Notes under the pieces: model-generated | The model's input: the letters and a program-made list of their open reading frames with translations, nothing else | What the model was told of the DNA's origin: nothing | The model's database searches: none | In this document: positions 59,570 through 64,000 of the stretch, piece by piece | Position numbering within the stretch: position 1 is the stretch's first letter | Layout: each line of letters starts with the position of its first letter | Position numbers and translations under genes: made by a program | DNA from: Hygrocybe punicea | Taxonomy: Eukaryota; Basidiomycota; Agaricomycetes; Agaricales; Hygrophoraceae | DNA length: 64,000 bases | Direction: 5' to 3' | NCBI GenBank assembly: GCA_963556145.1 | Contig: OY744461.1 | Location: 7,512,891 to 7,576,890, forward strand

Positions 59570-61488
59570 TCACATCATCATTATTCTCTTGTCCTTACAT
59601 AGCCAAGCTAGACCACAAATTCCACAGGCATAGCACCACAAGACGAGCATCGCCAACGCGTCGGAGGTGTACATTGTTGGCATTGACATATTTATCAAGC
59701 CAGTACAGATATTGGCCTACAACAGTGTCAATACCAAGAAGCGTAGGAGAAGAATACACTTACGACAAGGAAAAGTACCAATCCATTCTTGTTTATGGCT
59801 CCCAATAGCGCAGGCGGCTGTGGGAAAGGACTGTCTCCTACATCTGAGCTTTCCCCGGCAACCATAATCTTGGAGGGAAGTGATGGGTTTGCCCCGGGAA
59901 AGAAGTACATTTCAAGGAGAAGGTATCCGAGGATAAATGTAGTGTTGAATGCTGCTACCCAAAAAATGTAGGGCAAGTTCACCTACGAAGATAGTCAAGC
60001 GAATCAAGACAAGATGGCAACATGAAATGCCAACCATTCGGCGGGAAGATCCAGCACCCAGAATCTTAGTCAAGCCTAAAAGCGACCACCAGATGACTGC
60101 ATAGGAAGTTAGTTCAATTGCAGTCTTGTCGTTCTGGCGCAGAGTTGATGGCAACATCTTCTCTTTGTCTGATACGCCGCCCGCGCTGCTGTTTTGACGT
60201 TGGCTGGCTGGTAGAGCCTTTTGCTGGCGACGAAAATGAGAAGGCGATGGTGGCAAGATTAGAGTGCCGGTTGAAAGACCTAGGAGATGAATAGCTAGAT
60301 ACCCTGAGAAATGGAAACCAAATCAGAATTACAAGTGGACGATGTGACAACAAGCACAGGTAAACGAACCGATGAGAGAGACGATTCCTTCTTTATTCGC
60401 ACTAATCATGTTTGTGCGTGGCGCATTTAAAACAAAGTTCTCCATGCCAAGAAATGACAAGGCGGTCTGCTGCCCTGCAGACCGGAAAGTTGAGAAACAT
60501 ATGACTTTGTCAGGACGAAAAAAAGTTCACATAGCGCGACTAGTACACCAAGCATCGAAACAGGCAAAACCCTAATTATAGGGTGCAATAAAACTTGGAT
60601 TGCAGGTAGAAGGGCCAGCGTGATGAAGAAATTCCAATGAGTCCCATATTCCGATTCGTGTTCCTGCAGAAATAAACATTAGTTCTGCAGTTTTGTGGTT
60701 CCGCGCTTCGGATATTACTGGATATTCCGTGCCTTTCACCAAAATGACTCGCAAAAGACCCAGAAATATGACAGGGAGTGATTTGCGTAAAATGGAAAGG
60801 AACTTTGATCCGATAGGTGCGGTGAGGTATAAAGGATCCTTCAACAGTGGAATTGACGAAACGATCCCTTGCGAGAATACGAACGAGCCAACGCCAAGGT
60901 CCATCTAGAAATACATTAGCCTTTTTCAAGTATTGTGTATGTACACCCACCAGCGACACACCGAATGTCTCGCACTTCGCTAGCGAACGGGGGAAAATAG
61001 GAAAATCAACGGCCATAATGGACAGGATTGTCATTAGGAGCATGTGGGCCCGGTAAGTTGTCAGAGCAGGGAAGGGCGCGATTGAGTGCAAGCGGGGTAG
61101 CTTGGTATTTTCGCTAAGAGGTGGCTGATTGAAGGATATCGGTGTTCCAGACTCTCGAGGTGGAAAAAAAATTAAAACACCAGTGGGTGTAAGAATATAA
61201 AGCGAGAGCCATCCAGGTGTATTTGCGAACAGCGTAATGGAGAGCAGCAGCGGCAATGTGAGTATCAACATTTCTAACGGAAATTGTTGTGATTTTGAGA
61301 TAGGGAAACGGGTCCGAAGTGCTGAGTATAAAGCAATGGACGACTAGGTTGGGTCAGAAGTCGCTGGAACGCGAATGAGTAGTGGTAACACAAACCAGAG
61401 CTACCGCAGATATCATATTGACATGGAGAACACTGGACCCAGTCGTTCCGGAGACAAAATCCTCTTTCATGGATTTATAGCCAGCCAT
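59570..61488 (-). CDS. GWT1: Gwt1 GPI-anchor inositol acyltransferase
   Basis: Gwt1 (PIG-W) acylates the inositol of glucosaminyl-PI in the ER, an early step of GPI-anchor synthesis. Eight exons (61488-61396, 61343-60951, 60904-60719, 60663-60531, 60474-60370, 60303-60035, 59982-59764, 59716-59570) give 514 aa with about a dozen hydrophobic segments. Diagnostic stretches are [33 protein letters not shown] followed by [101 protein letters not shown] and [13 protein letters not shown]. Exon 4 to 5 (donor GTGAAC) was chosen because it restores the ALWQQTAL join. It diverges from the F-box-like gene across 98 bp. Confidence 0.94.
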
Positions 61489-61586
61489 AGCAACTCTAGA
61501 CCTAGCATTGACGTGATTTTTCGAACTAATAGTAGTATCCCGGGCCAGTGGTAAAAACGAAGAGATCACTGATTACATAACCAATC
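61489..61586. promoter_or_regulatory. 98-bp shared promoter interval, GWT1 / F-box-like
   Basis: This is the shortest head-to-head spacing in the window. It contains ACCAATCATGG at the right edge and TGACGTGA-like sequence (61512-61519), but no clear TATA box. Confidence 0.6.
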
Positions 61587-62555
61587 ATGGCAAGTTCAAG
61601 TTTCCCTGTTCTCCCTTACGAGCTCGAACGCGAGATCTTCGAGTTTGCTGCTTTGCAAGACCGTCAGATAGCGCTACAGCTCGCACTTGTTTCACGTAGG
61701 GTGCTTCACTGGTGTGTTTCTAGCCTGTATAGGCCGAAGAATACTCATTTCGGTCTGGTCAGGATGGAGTATATCATATATGAAATCGTGGCCTTGGTAC
61801 CGAACACTTCTGATTGTACTGCCTCCGAGCAGGTGGACCTGTTCATGTACACATTCAACGCCAAACCGGCCGAGTTCTTCAGGGAGCGGGTCAAATTTTT
61901 ATGGCTTGATTTCGACGTGGAAGTTGAATATGCCGTCCGCATTCTTTCCACCTGCACTGGTATCGAAGACCTTGGAATATCTCTCATAAACCAACCCCTG
62001 CTCTTTGGAATATATGGGCCAATGTCCTTCCCTCGCCCTAACTTGAAGCGTCTGAGTATTGATCTGTTAGATTTCTCTGCAATGAAAACTAGCATTGATC
62101 CTCTGCTCTCACTTGCGAATGTAACTCATTTGGACCTCAACTGTACGGGTCTCGGGTCCTCCTCCTTGACACAGCTCTCGTTGGAACACATACCCCGCCT
62201 GACTCATTTGGGACTATTTAACCCGAAATTCGACCAAATAACCGTTCACCGACTGACCAGCATACTATCCATCAACGAGAGCCTCAAAGTTCTCGTTCTC
62301 ACTCGGTTTGTCGAAACAAATGATGATGATGGAACACATGATTTCGAAATCGAATTGGACGATCCACGAGTTGTTTGTATTCCTGTGAAAAATTATGCCT
62401 TGGAGTGGGAACGTGGAGCGATGGGCAGACCAAACTTTTGGACGGATGCCGATAAAATAATTGCCAATCGTCAGCAGACACTTCGACCAGGTTACCGCTG
62501 TAACGTTGTGTTAATCACTGAATTGGACCAAAACGCATCCTTCACCCCCCATTAG
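61587..62555 (+). CDS. F-box-like protein with leucine-rich repeats
   Basis: A single-exon frame of 322 aa from ATG in good context (ACCAATCATGG). The N-terminus LPYELEREIFEFAALQDRQI followed by ALQLALVSRRVLHWC matches the F-box-like start common in large mushroom families, where such proteins are candidate SCF ubiquitin-ligase adaptors. Degenerate leucine-rich repeats follow (LKRLSIDLLDF, VTHLDLNCTGLG, LTHLGLFNP, LKVLVLTRF). The end is marked by ALEWERGAMGRPNFWTDADK. Intronless structure is in contrast with its neighbours and is usual for this expanded family. Confidence 0.8.
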   Translation: MASSSFPVLPYELEREIFEFAALQDRQIALQLALVSRRVLHWCVSSLYRPKNTHFGLVRMEYIIYEIVALVPNTSDCTASEQVDLFMYTFNAKPAEFFRERVKFLWLDFDVEVEYAVRILSTCTGIEDLGISLINQPLLFGIYGPMSFPRPNLKRLSIDLLDFSAMKTSIDPLLSLANVTHLDLNCTGLGSSSLTQLSLEHIPRLTHLGLFNPKFDQITVHRLTSILSINESLKVLVLTRFVETNDDDGTHDFEIELDDPRVVCIPVKNYALEWERGAMGRPNFWTDADKIIANRQQTLRPGYRCNVVLITELDQNASFTPH

Positions 62556-64000
62556 TTTAGGCTGAAAACACGAACAACACCAGCAGCAGATCCCTATAAA
62601 ATCGGTATCCATTTCCGAAGACATTCTCATGCGTACCCGTGAGCATCGCTCCATCACTCGCTCATGCCACCTGCACCACCTACTCTCAAAACACCTGGGC
62701 CAGTGATGAGAATGGCATTGAATCCGTTGCACCACACCATCACCACCATCACATTTGTTAACAACTCACGAACGGCGTTCTGCCGATGCATCTTTTGCCT
62801 CCTTGCACTTTGGCACCCACCGTACACGATCGTATCGCCAAAGACACTCACCCGTTCCATGAACCTCGATTGCCAACAACAACAACCCGATCAAGAGGTC
62901 CCCGCCACTTTCACAGACAAAGTTGGCGATCTGGGTCCACGCAAGCTGATCGCCACTTTAGTGCCCTCTCATGACCTTCCCCTCCGCTCAGTCTCTGGAT
63001 CCCTTCACCCCCACCTCCACACCAACTGGGTTTGTCTTCGCTGCATGTGCACTCAACTCCGTCTCCAGCGCTGTCCTCCGTAGTCTCGTTGAACGCGCTT
63101 TCCTGTACACCAAAGTCACCAACCGTGACAAGTGGAAGTCTATTTAAGCTCCTCCCCCTCGTCCTCACAGCACAGCCCTGCACCTTGCAACCCTTTCTTC
63201 ACCTCCAGCTCACGGGACGTGCTCTTTGACGTTAGCATTTCCCGTGTTCTTATCTCCGAAGATATCAACATCAATTGTCCCATGTCCGGCTCCAGCTTCT
63301 CCGCAGCGCCTGCAGTGGACAGCGGCCGCGGCTGTGTTCTGGGCTACTAAAAGCTGAGGCCTTCTTGGAAGTGAGGACAACTTTGGGCGCCAGCAGCAAC
63401 GTGAAGACACGCGGGACTAGCACCCAAGACAATTTGCTGTGAAGGCGAAGAGCTCTGACAATCTCTCTTACTACTCCTTCTTTAATTCTCTGGTTTGTTT
63501 GGCTCCCTCCCCAGACCAGTCGCAGCGGCGATATCGTGCCATTTTGGCGAGTAATGTGTTTGACAGTGTGTCGTGTGCCTCACCATGTCGTTCTCTGCGG
63601 GCACAAGGCCCACACCACAGCTCCCATCCTTCTTACTCTCGCCTTCTCTGACATGCTGCGGTGGGCCATCGCCCACTACGAGGCGACAAGCGCAATCCAA
63701 AGGCTTTGACATTCTCCACCAACTTGGACGCCTCCGTTTCGGCAAGAACACGGAGGTAATGTTGAGGTCATATGACCGTTCAACTTTCAATGTTTTTTCA
63801 ACGTTCCACCTTTATTAAGTTGGTTTTCATTCCTTGGTTTTCATTCCTTCGTGGCGGCAGGGAAACTTCTCGATCGATGAAACCAAGGATGATGAGGACA
63901 ATGATAAGGAAATGGCTGATGACTCTGGTTCTGAATTGAGTAAAACAGCGGTGTGAGAATAAATACAAACAAAAAAATAACACAAACGACACACTCTGCA
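62556..64000 (+). other. Unresolved exon-like sequence at the window edge
   Basis: Several pieces look coding but I could not join them. One is 62971-63147, 58 residues with FVFAACALNSVSSAVLRSLV and KVTNRDKWKSI, preceded by an acceptor-like CACTTTAG. Another is a frame through 63590-63740. A third is 63861-63956, acidic, ETKDDEDNDKEMADDSGSEL to a stop, preceded by GGCGGCAG. They may be a multi-exon gene or its relic. The family was not recognised. Confidence 0.35.

Overview
The window reads as nuclear DNA of a mushroom-forming basidiomycete (Agaricomycetes). Genes are split by many short introns (mostly 45-100 nt) with GT-AG or occasionally GC-AG ends. The gene set fits: a velvet regulator, two Clp1-like (clampless-type) genes, a NACHT-WD40 NLR, a Zn(II)2Cys6 activator, a fungal-type CaM kinase, CLN3/Btn1, Gwt1, Slx1, Ldb17 and Ccc1. 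I built the exon models by hand. For every multi-exon model given, the summed exon lengths are a multiple of three and the joins stay in frame.

Layout. 1-9200 is repeat-rich and essentially gene-free. It holds a degenerate pair of LTRs around a short interior, a gag relic cut by a 365-bp foldback/MITE with a 6-bp target duplication, tandem duplications with ~395-bp and ~174-bp units, CAG/CAA microsatellites and a block dense in GGTTCAG motifs. 9659-11038 (-) is a velvet gene. 11903-13632 is a non-coding hAT-like element with terminal inverted repeats and an ACC-rich minisatellite core. 14057-18070 (-) is a 14-exon zinc-cluster transcription factor with 9-, 10- and 12-nt microexons and a long polyQ tract. 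A REEP/Yop1-like gene (-) and a BAH-PHD gene (+) diverge from 143 bp. A decayed WD40 relic lies beyond the 3' end of CLN3, which diverges from SLX1 across 148 bp.

27778-31752 (-) is an intact two-exon NACHT-WD40 NLR with 14 nearly identical WD repeats. It diverges from a large SAP-domain gene (31934-35202). Two Clp1-like genes follow, facing each other tail to tail (35536-36808 + and 37180-37928 -). After a sparse stretch come a conserved unknown gene (41419-42774), mitochondrial NADP-isocitrate dehydrogenase, a small WW-like protein, purine nucleoside phosphorylase, a membrane-protein gene, a larger unknown gene, a CaM kinase with a predicted acylated N-terminus, Ldb17/SPIN90, Ccc1/Vit1, Gwt1 and an F-box-like gene. 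The last 1.4 kb holds unresolved exon-like pieces.

The genes do not form one pathway. Several relate to fungal development and signalling (velvet, Clp1-like pair, zinc-cluster factor, CaM kinase, BAH-PHD). Others concern membrane traffic and the cell surface (REEP, CLN3, Ldb17, Gwt1, Ccc1), genome maintenance (Slx1), non-self recognition (NLR) and core metabolism (IDH, PNP). Four closely spaced head-to-head pairs probably share promoters.
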